41,442 bases of DNA from EsbW-18 sp964634615 (GCA_964634615.1 CAZWLQ010000004.1:1-41442), one strand, 5' to 3'. Positions 24,403-32,995 are shown, numbered from the stretch's first letter. The notes: a model not told the origin generated them from the sequence alone. Numbers and translations: made by a program.

Positions 24403-24756
24403 AGGAAGCTGCCCGGATGCACCGGCCAACAGCTATCCGCGCGGAGATCAACTCGATGATGCGGAACCAGTTCACCTAAACGTAACGCCGGCGCGACAAG
24501 AGGCTGCCATAGCCAAGCGGTGGAGCAACCAGCGGGCAATTGCTCGGAAGACGGTTGTTGCACCGTGAACAAACGATGGAAGAGCGCGTAGTAGGGATCG
24601 TCGGCCGAAGCACGCGTGGCGAGTTAACCCTCTCCCGTAATTGCCGAGTCACCATTGCCACCATCGTGCAGTAAGCAAGTGCGCGAGCCGTTCTCTCTCG
24701 AGCGCGACTCCCAGCTTGTGAACACCCCCTCCGGACTTCGGTTCGGGGGGATTTTC
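24403..24756 (+). ncRNA. Highly structured RNA of about 350 nt, possibly a divergent RNase P RNA
   Basis: A GC-rich block with a perfect promoter and strong terminator but no ORF. A closing stem joins AAGCUG (24406-24411) to CAGCUU (24712-24717). Inside are CCGG/CCGG, GGCU/AGCC, GAGCAA/UUGCUC, GUUCAC/GUGAAC, ACGAU/AUCGU, GCACG/CGUGC with GUGGC/GCCAC, and GCGCGAG/CUCGAGCGC. Weak, ordered echoes of RNase P RNA occur: AGGAAGCUGCC at the 5' end, GUAACGCC, AAACGAUGG, GAAGAGCGC, GUUAACCC and a 3' GCUUGUG. The canonical GAGGAAAGUCC and ACAGAA elements and the bulged U in P4 are missing. tmRNA features are absent. A structured RNA is likely; its identity is open. Confidence 0.7.
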
Positions 24757-24760
24757 TTTT
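24725..24760 (+). terminator. Terminator of the structured RNA locus
   Basis: CCCCC pairs with GGGGG, with an inner CCG/CGG hairpin, followed by ATTTTCTTTTT. Confidence 0.85.
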
Positions 24761-24769
24761 TGCTACAAT
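24761..24769 (+). promoter_or_regulatory. Extended -10 promoter of nth, leaderless
   Basis: TGCTACAAT begins directly after the terminator T-run and ends seven bases before the ATG at 24777. Confidence 0.65.
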
Positions 24770-24776
24770 GCCTCTC

Positions 24777-25445
24777 ATGACCCCCGCAAAACTCCTCGAG
24801 CGAAAGAAACGATTCATTGCCTTCAACAAGGTTTTAAAGAAACTCTACCCTGAAGCAAAAATTGCCCTCAATTTCAAAAATAACTGGGAGCTTCTGGTTG
24901 CGGTTGAACTCTCTGCTCAATGCACTGATAAAAAAGTGAATGAAGTCACCGCAACGCTTTTCAAAAAGTACAAAACACTCGACGATTACGTGAACGCAAC
25001 GTTTGAGGAGTTCTCTCAAGATATCCGTCAAACCGGTTTTTTCAATAACAAGGCAAAGAATATTCTCGCGGCTGCCAAAATGGTTCGCGATCAATTTAAA
25101 GGAAAACTTCCAAAGACGATGGGGGAGATACTTACAATCCCTGGTGTTGCTCGGAAGACCGGCAACGTGGTGCTTGGAAATGCATACGGAGTCGTCGAAG
25201 GCATCGCGGTTGATACCCATATCAAACGCTTTTCACAAAAGTTTGATTTAACCGATCATAAAGACCCCGTAAAAATCGAACGCGATTTGATGGAGATTAT
25301 TCCAAAAGATGAATGGTTTGGTTTTACGTACCGCTTGATTGATTATGGCCGCGCTATTTGCAAAGCAAACCAACACGATTGTGCAGAGCACCCACTCACA
25401 AAAATCTACCCGAAAGCAGCGCATGTCTGGCCGAAAGCGAGATAA
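24777..25445 (+). CDS. nth: Endonuclease III-like DNA glycosylase with a degraded iron-sulfur loop
   Basis: Endonuclease III excises oxidised pyrimidines and nicks the abasic site. In the 222-residue product the helix-hairpin-helix (LTIPGVARKTGNVVL) holds the catalytic lysine K127, and the catalytic aspartate is D146 in AVDTHI. The C-terminal iron-sulfur loop should read C-x6-C-x2-C-x5-C; here C195 and C202 are present but the last two cysteines are gone (DCAEHPLTKIYP), so a normal 4Fe-4S cluster cannot form. The ATG at 24777 is chosen over 24768 because the -10 hexamer overlaps the latter. Own promoter; followed by a long stem. Confidence 0.93.
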   Translation: MTPAKLLERKKRFIAFNKVLKKLYPEAKIALNFKNNWELLVAVELSAQCTDKKVNEVTATLFKKYKTLDDYVNATFEEFSQDIRQTGFFNNKAKNILAAAKMVRDQFKGKLPKTMGEILTIPGVARKTGNVVLGNAYGVVEGIAVDTHIKRFSQKFDLTDHKDPVKIERDLMEIIPKDEWFGFTYRLIDYGRAICKANQHDCAEHPLTKIYPKAAHVWPKAR

Positions 25446-25540
25446 ACCCATCTGAAAATCTGGGTTCCCGAGGCAAAGACGAGCATTCCGCAGTTCACGT
25501 AGAACGACTGTAGCCAGGGAGGGGTTTTCAGATGGGTTTA
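25443..25540 (+). other. Long stem with complex loop starting at the nth stop codon
   Basis: TAAACCCATCTGAAAA (25443-25458, beginning with the nth stop codon) pairs perfectly over 16 bp with TTTTCAGATGGGTTTA (25525-25540). The enclosed 66 bases have an inner CAGTTC/GAAC-ACTG hairpin and a CTGG/CCAG pairing. It may be the transcript end, but the loop is far longer than in ordinary terminators. Confidence 0.65.
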
Positions 25541-25546
25541 AATCAG

Positions 25547-25552
25547 TACACT
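25547..25552 (+). promoter_or_regulatory. Promoter -10 of the peptidase operon, near-leaderless
   Basis: TACACT ends nine bases before the ATG at 25562. Confidence 0.5.
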
Positions 25553-25561
25553 TGAGGCGAT

Positions 25562-26836
25562 ATGAGGTATCCAACGCCTAAACGAAGCATTCTAAAAAAC
25601 GGCATTCGTCTCATCACGATTCCTATGCCGACCTCTCCAACAGTTACAGTGACCGTACTCGTTGAGGCGGGTTCGCGTTACGAGACAAAACAAGACAATG
25701 GGCTCTCTCACTTCCTTGAGCACATGTGCTTTAAGGGCACCACAAAGCGCCCGACATCTGCCATTATCACCCGCGAACTCGAGATGATTGGCGCCGAATA
25801 TAACGCGTTCACCGGTGAAGAAATGACTGGCTATTGGGCAAAAGCTCGCACGAAGCACTTCGACGACATTCTTGATGTGGTATCAGACATTTACCTCGAT
25901 CCACTGTTGCCGGAAGTCGAGCTTGAAAAAGAGCGTGGCGTGATTATCGAAGAAATCAATATGTACGAAGATCTTCCACAGCGGAAGGTTCACGATGTAC
26001 TTGACGAACTGATGTACGGTGACCAGCCAGCAGGTCGCTCCGTCATTGGACCAAAAGAAAACATTAGGCGTTTTGCTCGCGCCGATTTCGTCCGCTATCG
26101 AGATCTCCACTACGTTGGAACAAAAACAGCCATCATAATCGCAGGCGGTTTTAGCAATACAGAGATGGTTGCGCACGCAAAGAAATATTTTAGTACTGCA
26201 CGAAAAGGAAAAGGTGGTATGCGTCGGCGCACAAAAGAAAAGCAAGCTACACCTGCACTCCTGCACAAAGAGAAGGCAACCGACCAGACACATTTTGTGC
26301 TGGGTTTCAGAAGCTATCCGCTTCGCGATAAGCGACAAATGACACTTCGCCTGCTTGCGGCGGTTCTTGGTAAAGGAATGAGCTCTCGTCTTTTTTTGAA
26401 GCTCCGTGAAGAGATGGGTGTGTGTTATTACGTTCGCGCGAATCAAGAAAGCATGACCGACACCGGTGTGTTTAAAATTTCTGCAGGTCTCGACAGCACG
26501 CGTGTCGAAGAGGTCATCGAGGCAATTATTGATGAGGCACAGAAACTTCGCGATGTTCCGGTATCACTCGACGAACTCACGAAAGTAAAAGAAATGATTA
26601 TTGGTGCAATCGCAATGGGTCTTGAAACATCAGATCAGGTCGCTGATTGGTATCACGATGAGATACTTCGCCAACCACTGAAAACTCCCGCGGAAATCGT
26701 CAAGGAAATTCAGGCGGTAACGCCAGCTCAGATTCAAAAAGTGGCACAAGATATCTTTGTGAACAAAAAATTGAATCTCGCGCTCGTAGGACCGAAGCGT
26801 AATCTTACACAACTTAAAAAAGTTGCACGCCTATGA
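25562..26836 (+). CDS. M16-family zinc peptidase (mitochondrial processing peptidase/PqqL type)
   Basis: The inverted zinc motif HFLEH is at residues 50-54, with the further glutamate ligand in GVIIEEINMYED. An R/Y-containing C-terminal M16 half follows (MSSRLFLKLREEMGVCYYVRA). At 424 residues it is a single-unit form of the clam-shell protease family that degrades peptides. No signal peptide is seen, so it acts in the cytoplasm. First gene of a three-peptidase unit; its stop overlaps the next start (ATGA). Confidence 0.92.
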   Translation: MRYPTPKRSILKNGIRLITIPMPTSPTVTVTVLVEAGSRYETKQDNGLSHFLEHMCFKGTTKRPTSAIITRELEMIGAEYNAFTGEEMTGYWAKARTKHFDDILDVVSDIYLDPLLPEVELEKERGVIIEEINMYEDLPQRKVHDVLDELMYGDQPAGRSVIGPKENIRRFARADFVRYRDLHYVGTKTAIIIAGGFSNTEMVAHAKKYFSTARKGKGGMRRRTKEKQATPALLHKEKATDQTHFVLGFRSYPLRDKRQMTLRLLAAVLGKGMSSRLFLKLREEMGVCYYVRANQESMTDTGVFKISAGLDSTRVEEVIEAIIDEAQKLRDVPVSLDELTKVKEMIIGAIAMGLETSDQVADWYHDEILRQPLKTPAEIVKEIQAVTPAQIQKVAQDIFVNKKLNLALVGPKRNLTQLKKVARL

Positions 26837-28626
26837 AGCGACTTAGTCACAAAAAAATAAAAACGTCGTGGGATTTAAAGGGAATGTTTTATAGCTCTCT
26901 CAACGATCCTCGACTGGTAAACGATATAAAGAACGCGAAGCTAGCGTATAAAGCATTTGAGAAGAGGTACAAAAGCAACAAGGCATACCTCCGTAACGAG
27001 AAAGCACTTCTTGGAGCTCTCAAGGATTGGAAAAAACTCCTTGCAGTGGTTGGGGGCCAGAAGCCCCTCCGTTACTGTAATTTTCGTATGCACCTTGATG
27101 GATCCGATAAAAAGGTAGCAGCGTTCGCAAACAAACTGTCACTTGAAATGGAAGAAGCAGCGAATAGCGTGCTCTTTTTTGAACTCGATCTCGGAATGTT
27201 GCCAAAAGCACTTCAAAAGGTAGTGCTCACAAAGAAGTCGTTTGAGTCATATGGTTACTTCTTCTCTCGCATACTACTACGTTCGCGTTATAAACTAAGT
27301 GAAAAGGAGGAGCGGCTCATGAATCTGCTCGCGTTGCCAAGCGGTACCATGTGGGAACAGGGTGTGAGCCGTGTTGTATCGTCACTCACGGTTTTATACC
27401 GCAAAGAGAAAATCCCAATTGCAAAAGCGTTCAAGCTGATTTCTGATTTGTCTCTCAAAGAACGACACGCTCTCCACAAGCAGTGTATGGAGAAACTTTG
27501 GACCGTCAGCGAGTTCGCAGAAAGCGAAATCAACGCGATTTATACCACAAAGAAAATATCGGATGATTTAAGAAAATATCCCAAACCCTACAGCGCAACA
27601 GCACTTAGCCATCAAACCAGTGAAAAAGAAATCGACGCACTGGTCAAAACAGTTCGCGCTGCATTTCCGACCGCGCATCGTTTCTATGCCTTAAAGAAAA
27701 AACTTCTTGGTCTCAAGAAACTTACCTATGCGGATCGTGCTGCAAAGATTGGCACGCTGAAACAGAAAATGACGTTCCATGAAAGTATTGAAATCGTCCG
27801 GAGTGCTTTCTATGAACTTGGCGAACGATACGGCACGATTTTTGATACGTTCCTGACAGAAGGGCGCATCGATGTCTATCCAAAGACAGGCAAGCTCGGC
27901 GGAGCATACTGTTCTCATGGCATTGGTACACCTACGCTGGTTTTTTTGAATCACGTTGACACTGTCGGCTCACTGGTGACGCTGGCGCATGAAATGGGAC
28001 ATGCGGTTCACTCTGAACTCTCAAAATCTCAATCTGTGCTCTATCAAGATTACTCCATAGCGGTTGCAGAGGTGGCAAGCACGTTGTTTGAAAGCATTGT
28101 CTTTGAAAAAGTATTGCAAAAACTCTCACCACAAGAACAAGTAATCGCACTCCATGACCGCATCAACGATTCAGTCGCAACGATCTTTCGTCAAATCGCA
28201 TGCTTTAGCTATGAGCTTGCGATGCACACAGCAATCAGAGAGCGTGGAGCGCTTTCAAAAGATGAGATGGCGACAATGCATAACACCTATATGCAGGAGT
28301 ATCTTGGATCAAGTGTGAAAATGGAGAAGAGCGACGGAGCTTTTTTCATTGATTGGCCGCATATCCGCTACTCTTTCTACGTATATTCTTATGCATACGG
28401 GCAACTTATCAGCCATGGTCTGTACGCTCGATTCAAAAAAGATCGCGGCTATTTTAAAAAGATTGAAAAGTTTCTCTCTGCAGGAGGAAGCAAGTCGCCA
28501 CGCGATATCTTTAAAGAAACTGGTATCGATGTTGCAGACTCTGCGTTCTTCAAAGAAGGCTTACAAGACATTGAGAAGGAACTAGATCGGTTGGAGAAAC
28601 TTACCAACAAGTTTAAATTCACATAA
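26833..28626 (+). CDS. M3-family oligoendopeptidase (PepF type)
   Basis: 597 residues. The zinc motif is HEMGH at 386-390 (LAHEMGHAVHS), with the downstream glutamate ligand in VAEVASTLFESIVF. The long helical N-terminal half and the closing RYSFYVYSYAYGQLIS segment match oligoendopeptidase F, a cytoplasmic enzyme that cuts short peptides. It starts in a four-base overlap with the M16 gene and ends in a one-base overlap with the next gene (TAATG), so all three are co-translated. Confidence 0.93.
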   Translation: MKRLSHKKIKTSWDLKGMFYSSLNDPRLVNDIKNAKLAYKAFEKRYKSNKAYLRNEKALLGALKDWKKLLAVVGGQKPLRYCNFRMHLDGSDKKVAAFANKLSLEMEEAANSVLFFELDLGMLPKALQKVVLTKKSFESYGYFFSRILLRSRYKLSEKEERLMNLLALPSGTMWEQGVSRVVSSLTVLYRKEKIPIAKAFKLISDLSLKERHALHKQCMEKLWTVSEFAESEINAIYTTKKISDDLRKYPKPYSATALSHQTSEKEIDALVKTVRAAFPTAHRFYALKKKLLGLKKLTYADRAAKIGTLKQKMTFHESIEIVRSAFYELGERYGTIFDTFLTEGRIDVYPKTGKLGGAYCSHGIGTPTLVFLNHVDTVGSLVTLAHEMGHAVHSELSKSQSVLYQDYSIAVAEVASTLFESIVFEKVLQKLSPQEQVIALHDRINDSVATIFRQIACFSYELAMHTAIRERGALSKDEMATMHNTYMQEYLGSSVKMEKSDGAFFIDWPHIRYSFYVYSYAYGQLISHGLYARFKKDRGYFKKIEKFLSAGGSKSPRDIFKETGIDVADSAFFKEGLQDIEKELDRLEKLTNKFKFT

Positions 28627-29846
28627 TGAAAGCATCCTACCAGCCACCACAAAAAATACTTGAACGGTACGCTGATGTGCTGGTCAACTTTGCACTGAAT
28701 GACGGCAAGGGAATCACAAAAGGTCAAACGGTTTTGATTGTCATTTCTGAATCTGCCCGCCCGCTTCTTGTTGAGCTCCGAAAAGCAATCACTAAAGCTG
28801 GTGGCAATATCATCCTCAAATATATTCCAAGTGACGAGGCACGCTATTCGTTTTCGAGAGATTTCTACATGTATGCAAAGGGTAGCCAGCTCACCTATGC
28901 TCCACAAAAGTATTTTGCAGGCATGGTAAGCGATACAGATCACGTACTCACGGTCTTGAGTGAAGATCCAAAAGGACTTAAAGGATTGCCGGCAGAAAAG
29001 ATCAGCACGCACACCCAAGCACTTGCACAACTGCGAAACGAATATAGGAAAAAAGAGAACGTAGGAAAACTTACGTGGACATTAGCGCTCTACGCAACGC
29101 CCGAACAGGCAAAAGAAGCAGGGCTCTCCCTTAAGGCATATTGGGAGCAGATAATCCGAGCATGTTTTTTGGATACTCCAAACCCAATCGCACGATGGAA
29201 AGAGACGTTCAACAAGATCCATGCGTATCGAAAGGCCTTGAGCAAACTCCCGATTAAAAGTCTCCATGTTAAAGGCGCCGATGCGGATTTGATCGTGACG
29301 CTTGGAGACTCGCGCATGTGGCTCGGCGGAGGAGGACACAACATCCCTTCGTTCGAGATATTCACGAGCCCCGACTGGCGCGGTACCGAAGGCTGGATTC
29401 GTTTCAACCAACCGCTCTTTTATTTGGGCAACAAAATCACCGGTATCGAACTGTGGTTTGAAAAAGGTCGTGTTGTTAAAAGCCGTGCAAAAACCAATCA
29501 AGCACTGCTTCACAACATGATTGCATCAAAAGATGCCGACAAGGTTGGTGAGTTTTCTCTCACCGACAAACGATTTTCGCGTATCGAAAAGTTCATGGCA
29601 CATACGCTTTTTGATGAAAATGTGGGAGGTGCACATGGCAACACACACATCGCACTTGGTATGGCGTACAAAGAGGCCTACACCGGTGATATCAAAAAGG
29701 TGACTCCAAAGAAATGGAAAGAGCTTGGCTTCAATGACTCAACGGTGCACACAGATATCATCTCAACAGCGCCACGCACCGTGACAGCAACCCTGAAGAA
29801 CGATACCAAAAAAGTGATTTATAAAAACGGCATGTTTACGCTATAG
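28626..29846 (+). CDS. M29-family aminopeptidase
   Basis: 406 residues resembling the AmpS/thermophilic aminopeptidase family, which removes N-terminal residues using two metal ions. Family segments include the N-terminal ERYADVLVNFALNDGKGITKGQ, the metal-binding LFDENVGGAHGNTHIALGMAY, and the C-terminal VHTDIIST with its His and Asp ligands. With the upstream M16 and M3 genes it completes a path from oligopeptides to amino acids, sensible for a host-dependent cell living on peptides. alaS follows after 12 bases. Confidence 0.88.
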   Translation: MKASYQPPQKILERYADVLVNFALNDGKGITKGQTVLIVISESARPLLVELRKAITKAGGNIILKYIPSDEARYSFSRDFYMYAKGSQLTYAPQKYFAGMVSDTDHVLTVLSEDPKGLKGLPAEKISTHTQALAQLRNEYRKKENVGKLTWTLALYATPEQAKEAGLSLKAYWEQIIRACFLDTPNPIARWKETFNKIHAYRKALSKLPIKSLHVKGADADLIVTLGDSRMWLGGGGHNIPSFEIFTSPDWRGTEGWIRFNQPLFYLGNKITGIELWFEKGRVVKSRAKTNQALLHNMIASKDADKVGEFSLTDKRFSRIEKFMAHTLFDENVGGAHGNTHIALGMAYKEAYTGDIKKVTPKKWKELGFNDSTVHTDIISTAPRTVTATLKNDTKKVIYKNGMFTL

Positions 29847-29858
29847 TCGAGGGTATCT

Positions 29859-31727
29859 ATGCATTCATCAGAGATTCGAAAGAAATACCTCGATTTTTTC
29901 GCCGCTCGTGGGCACGCGATTGTGCCGTCAGCTCCGCTTGTGCCACAGAATGACCCGACAACGCTCTTCACGGGCTCGGGTATGCAGCCAATGATTCCGT
30001 ATCTTTTGGGTGAAAAACACCCGCTTGGCACGCGCGTCGCTGATTCACAGAAGTCGTTCCGTGCTGAAGACATTGAAGAAATAGGCGATAACCGTCACAC
30101 AACATTCTTCGAGATGCTTGGTAACTGGAGTTTCGGCGATTATTTCAACAACGAACAAATCCGATGGATGTCAGAATTCCTCTTTGATGAGATTGGTATC
30201 GACCCAAACAAACTCTACGTAACGGTCTTTAGTGGGGACGAGAAGAACAACCTCCCAAAAGACACTGACTCTGCAGAATTATGGAAGAAGATTTTTGCTG
30301 AAAAGGGTATTGATGCCTCCATTGTTGAGATTGGAAGTGAGGCCAATGGTGGGGAAGTTGGTATGCAGGGCGGCCGCATATTCTATTACGAAGCTAAGAA
30401 AAACTGGTGGAGCCGTGCTGGTGTGCCAGATAAAATGCCCGTCGGTGAACCAGGAGGTCCCGATTCCGAGATGTTTTATGAATTTTCTGATATCGAGCAC
30501 GATCCGAAATTCGGAAAGCAGTGCCACCCAAACTGCGACTGCGGACGATATCTCGAAATCGGCAATAACGTCTTCATGACATACAAGAAGGTCGGCGAAG
30601 GAAAGTTTGAGCTTCTTCCAAATAAGAATGTTGATTTTGGAGGAGGACTGGAGCGCATGACTGCAGCATCGAATAACGACGCGGATGTTTTCACGATTGA
30701 TGTTTTTGCTTCCATCATCGGAACACTCGAGGAGCTTTCCGGTAAACGTTATTCGGATAAAACCCACACCGCATCATTTCGCATCATCGCAGATCATATT
30801 CGCGCGTCAGTGTTTCTCATTGGTGATGGAGTAATCCCCTCAAACACCGAGCAGGGATACTTTGTTCGCCGACTCCTACGCCGTGCAATCCGCTATTGGG
30901 ACAAGCTTGGCATCGCGGGCGAAGGTTTGGCACAGCTCGTGAATCCTATTGCTGATTGCTACCAAGACTCATACCCAGAACTTGCTTCAAAGAAAGTTGA
31001 GATCACTGAAGAAATCAAAAAAGAAGAGGAGCGGTTCCGTCAGACGCTTGAACGCGGACTCAAGGAGTTTGAAAAGATTCCTATCGGCGCAATTTCTGCA
31101 GCTCAATCCTCGATGCTCTACCAATCATATGGTTTCCCTTTCGAACTCATCGAAGAATTGGCAAAAGAAAAGGGCAGTACCGTAAGCCGTATCGAATTTG
31201 ATGAGGAAATGAAGAAGCACCAGGAGCTCTCACGTGCGGGTTCGGAGCAAAAGTTCAAAGGCGGGCTTGGTGACACCAGTGAGATGTCGCTTCGATACCA
31301 CACCGCAACACATCTTTTGAACGCAGCGCTTAAGCGCGTGCTTGGTGCGCATGTAAAGCAGCGGGGAAGCAACATCACACCGGAGCGTCTTCGATTCGAC
31401 TTTTCTCACCCGGCCAAAGTAACCGACGAAGAAAAAGAAAAGATTACGATGCTCATGAACGAATGGATATCAAAAGGATTGGTGGTCACCCGTCGCGAGA
31501 TGCCTCGTAATGAAGCGGAGAAACTTGGTGCAGAAATGGAGTTCGGTGCAAAATATCCTGATATCGTTTCTGTCTACACCATCGAAGATACCGACGGCTC
31601 ACCGATTAGTATGGAATTCTGTGGCGGTCCGCATGTCGAGAACACAAAAGTTCTCGGTACGTTCAAGATTGCAAAGGAGGAAGCATCGTCCGCGGGTGTC
31701 CGGAGAATAAAAGCGGTTTTGTCTTAA
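29859..31727 (+). CDS. alaS: Alanyl-tRNA synthetase, C-terminally short form
   Basis: 622 residues against about 875 in E. coli. The class II catalytic domain is complete (GSGMQPMIPYL; RHTTFFEMLGNWSFGDYF), followed by the tRNA-binding part and the editing domain with zinc ligands H481 and H485 (HTATHLL) and C588 and H592 (CGGPH). The protein ends at RRIKAVLS right after the editing domain, without the oligomerisation and C-Ala (DHHA1) domain. Missing C-Ala normally weakens tRNA binding and editing. TATAGT and GAGGG precede the ATG, so an internal promoter is possible, but read-through from the peptidase genes is likely. Confidence 0.94.
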   Translation: MHSSEIRKKYLDFFAARGHAIVPSAPLVPQNDPTTLFTGSGMQPMIPYLLGEKHPLGTRVADSQKSFRAEDIEEIGDNRHTTFFEMLGNWSFGDYFNNEQIRWMSEFLFDEIGIDPNKLYVTVFSGDEKNNLPKDTDSAELWKKIFAEKGIDASIVEIGSEANGGEVGMQGGRIFYYEAKKNWWSRAGVPDKMPVGEPGGPDSEMFYEFSDIEHDPKFGKQCHPNCDCGRYLEIGNNVFMTYKKVGEGKFELLPNKNVDFGGGLERMTAASNNDADVFTIDVFASIIGTLEELSGKRYSDKTHTASFRIIADHIRASVFLIGDGVIPSNTEQGYFVRRLLRRAIRYWDKLGIAGEGLAQLVNPIADCYQDSYPELASKKVEITEEIKKEEERFRQTLERGLKEFEKIPIGAISAAQSSMLYQSYGFPFELIEELAKEKGSTVSRIEFDEEMKKHQELSRAGSEQKFKGGLGDTSEMSLRYHTATHLLNAALKRVLGAHVKQRGSNITPERLRFDFSHPAKVTDEEKEKITMLMNEWISKGLVVTRREMPRNEAEKLGAEMEFGAKYPDIVSVYTIEDTDGSPISMEFCGGPHVENTKVLGTFKIAKEEASSAGVRRIKAVLS

Positions 31728-31786
31728 TCTTCGGCGCACCTGTCTGCCGTAGGTAGATCAAAGCAACACTTCCCCAGATTTTCTTG

Positions 31787-31795
31787 TGATACACT
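31787..31795 (+). promoter_or_regulatory. Extended -10 promoter
   Basis: TGATACACT lies 18 bases before the ATG at 31814, giving a leader of about 11 bases. Confidence 0.5.
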
Positions 31796-31813
31796 AAAAC
31801 GCATATCATCCCT

Positions 31814-32932
31814 ATGCGTTTTTTTGAGCGCAGACAGCAATCAAAGAGCACCTTGTCAGTGATCCTTTCAAGCGATCATGTAGAACTTTCTATATTGCTC
31901 ATATCGCCCGAACAGAAACCGAAGATTGTTTTTGCATCGAGTAAAAAGATTGAAAAAACCACCGCAGGAAAACCACTTTTGTCTCGATTGAATGAATCAT
32001 TGACCGCGCTTTGCGACGAGACGCTTACGGAAGGCCTGACGCACATCGTTTCCCGTCGCGTAGCACATGGTCACTTTGATGCGATTCGGGTCTTTTATGG
32101 CTCACCGTGGTATGTCTCTCGAGGCCGCCAAATTTCTATTACCCGTTCAGCAAAAACTCCGCTTACTGAAAGCTCTCTTAAGGAAAGTATTGGCCAAGCT
32201 ACCGTAGGACTGCTGCCACCAGAGATGAAGGACGCGGTTATTCTTGAAGAACACGCGCATGGGTTTACCGTGAATGGTTATCCCATTGAAAATCCAATAG
32301 GTGTGGCGGGTGAAGAAATCGGTATGCGCGTATTTGTCTCTGCGATTGATGCGGCAACAAAGAATGTTGTTGAGACCGCGCTTCATCGTGCATTTCATTC
32401 CCGTTCTCTCACGCATCACTCAACCGTGCTTCCAATCGCGGAGGTTCTCCATAAAACAGCAGCGATTAAAGACGCTTATTTTTTGGTTGATGTGTCAGCG
32501 CTTACTACAGAAGTATCGCGAATCGACCGTGGCATGGTCTTGGACACGATTTCGTTCCCTGAAGGTTTTGAAACACTCTCTCAAAAAGCCGCAAAAAGCA
32601 TGAAGCGGCCCCACAGTGACATGCAAACGATACAAAAGCGGCCAAACGATTTCGGATTGACCAAAGAATTTACAATAGCCCATGATGATGCGTTGGGAAA
32701 TTGGTCAAGCGCGTACGCTGATGCCTTCGAAACACTGCAAGGCAATGGAATGCCTATCACGAATACAATTCTGATTGCTGATGCGCCAACTGCCGATGCT
32801 TTCAAGAGAGATATCGGCCGAATCAGTGGGACAAAAGTTCAAATTCTTTCATCAAAAAATTACGAGTCCCTCTATGATGCTGCGGCTCGAAGTGATGCGA
32901 CAGCCGTCGGTGGCCTTCTTGCCCTTTCTTAA
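31814..32932 (+). CDS. PilM/FtsA-like degenerate actin-fold protein
   Basis: 372 residues, no signal or membrane span. The order of segments fits an FtsA/PilM fold: an N-terminal strand pair (LSVILSSDHVELSILL), a middle phosphate-2-like turn (YFLVDVSALTTEVSRIDRG), and a C-terminal TNTILIADAPTADAFKRDI where an ATPase would show a GGxxxxxG loop. The glycine-rich nucleotide motifs are missing, so ATP binding is doubtful. PilM proteins sit at the inner face of type IV pilus or secretion machines with PilN. The next gene encodes a single-span membrane protein, so the pair may form an envelope complex. Assignment is by pattern only. Confidence 0.5.
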   Translation: MRFFERRQQSKSTLSVILSSDHVELSILLISPEQKPKIVFASSKKIEKTTAGKPLLSRLNESLTALCDETLTEGLTHIVSRRVAHGHFDAIRVFYGSPWYVSRGRQISITRSAKTPLTESSLKESIGQATVGLLPPEMKDAVILEEHAHGFTVNGYPIENPIGVAGEEIGMRVFVSAIDAATKNVVETALHRAFHSRSLTHHSTVLPIAEVLHKTAAIKDAYFLVDVSALTTEVSRIDRGMVLDTISFPEGFETLSQKAAKSMKRPHSDMQTIQKRPNDFGLTKEFTIAHDDALGNWSSAYADAFETLQGNGMPITNTILIADAPTADAFKRDIGRISGTKVQILSSKNYESLYDAAARSDATAVGGLLALS

Positions 32933-32950
32933 ATACTCTAAAATTCCTGT

Positions 32951-32985
32951 AAAGAGGGGAAATCCTGCCCTGGACGTCCTCTTTT
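32951..32985 (+). terminator. Terminator after the PilM-like gene
   Basis: AAAGAGG pairs with CCTCTTT around a 20-base loop; its 3' arm is followed by a further T and GTG, and an extended -10 begins two bases beyond the T-run. Confidence 0.6.
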
Positions 32986-32986
32986 G

Positions 32987-32995
32987 TGCTACCAT
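32987..32995 (+). promoter_or_regulatory. Extended -10 promoter of the beta-protein/infA unit
   Basis: TGCTACCAT directly after the terminator T-run. The leader to 33063 is about 60 bases. Confidence 0.5.

Noticed and set aside
24501..24560. tRNA
   Set aside because: ATAGCCAAGCGGT looks like a D-arm, but there is no acceptor pairing, anticodon arm or T-loop.
24403..24756. tmRNA
   Set aside because: No tRNA-like ends, no T-loop TTCRA before a CCA, and no credible tag frame; the tandem TAGTAG at 24589 follows residues unlike a degradation tag.
31741..31757. Short palindrome TCTGCC-GTA-GGTAGA after alaS
   Set aside because: Only one copy was noticed and it has no T-run; too short to call a repeat family or terminator.
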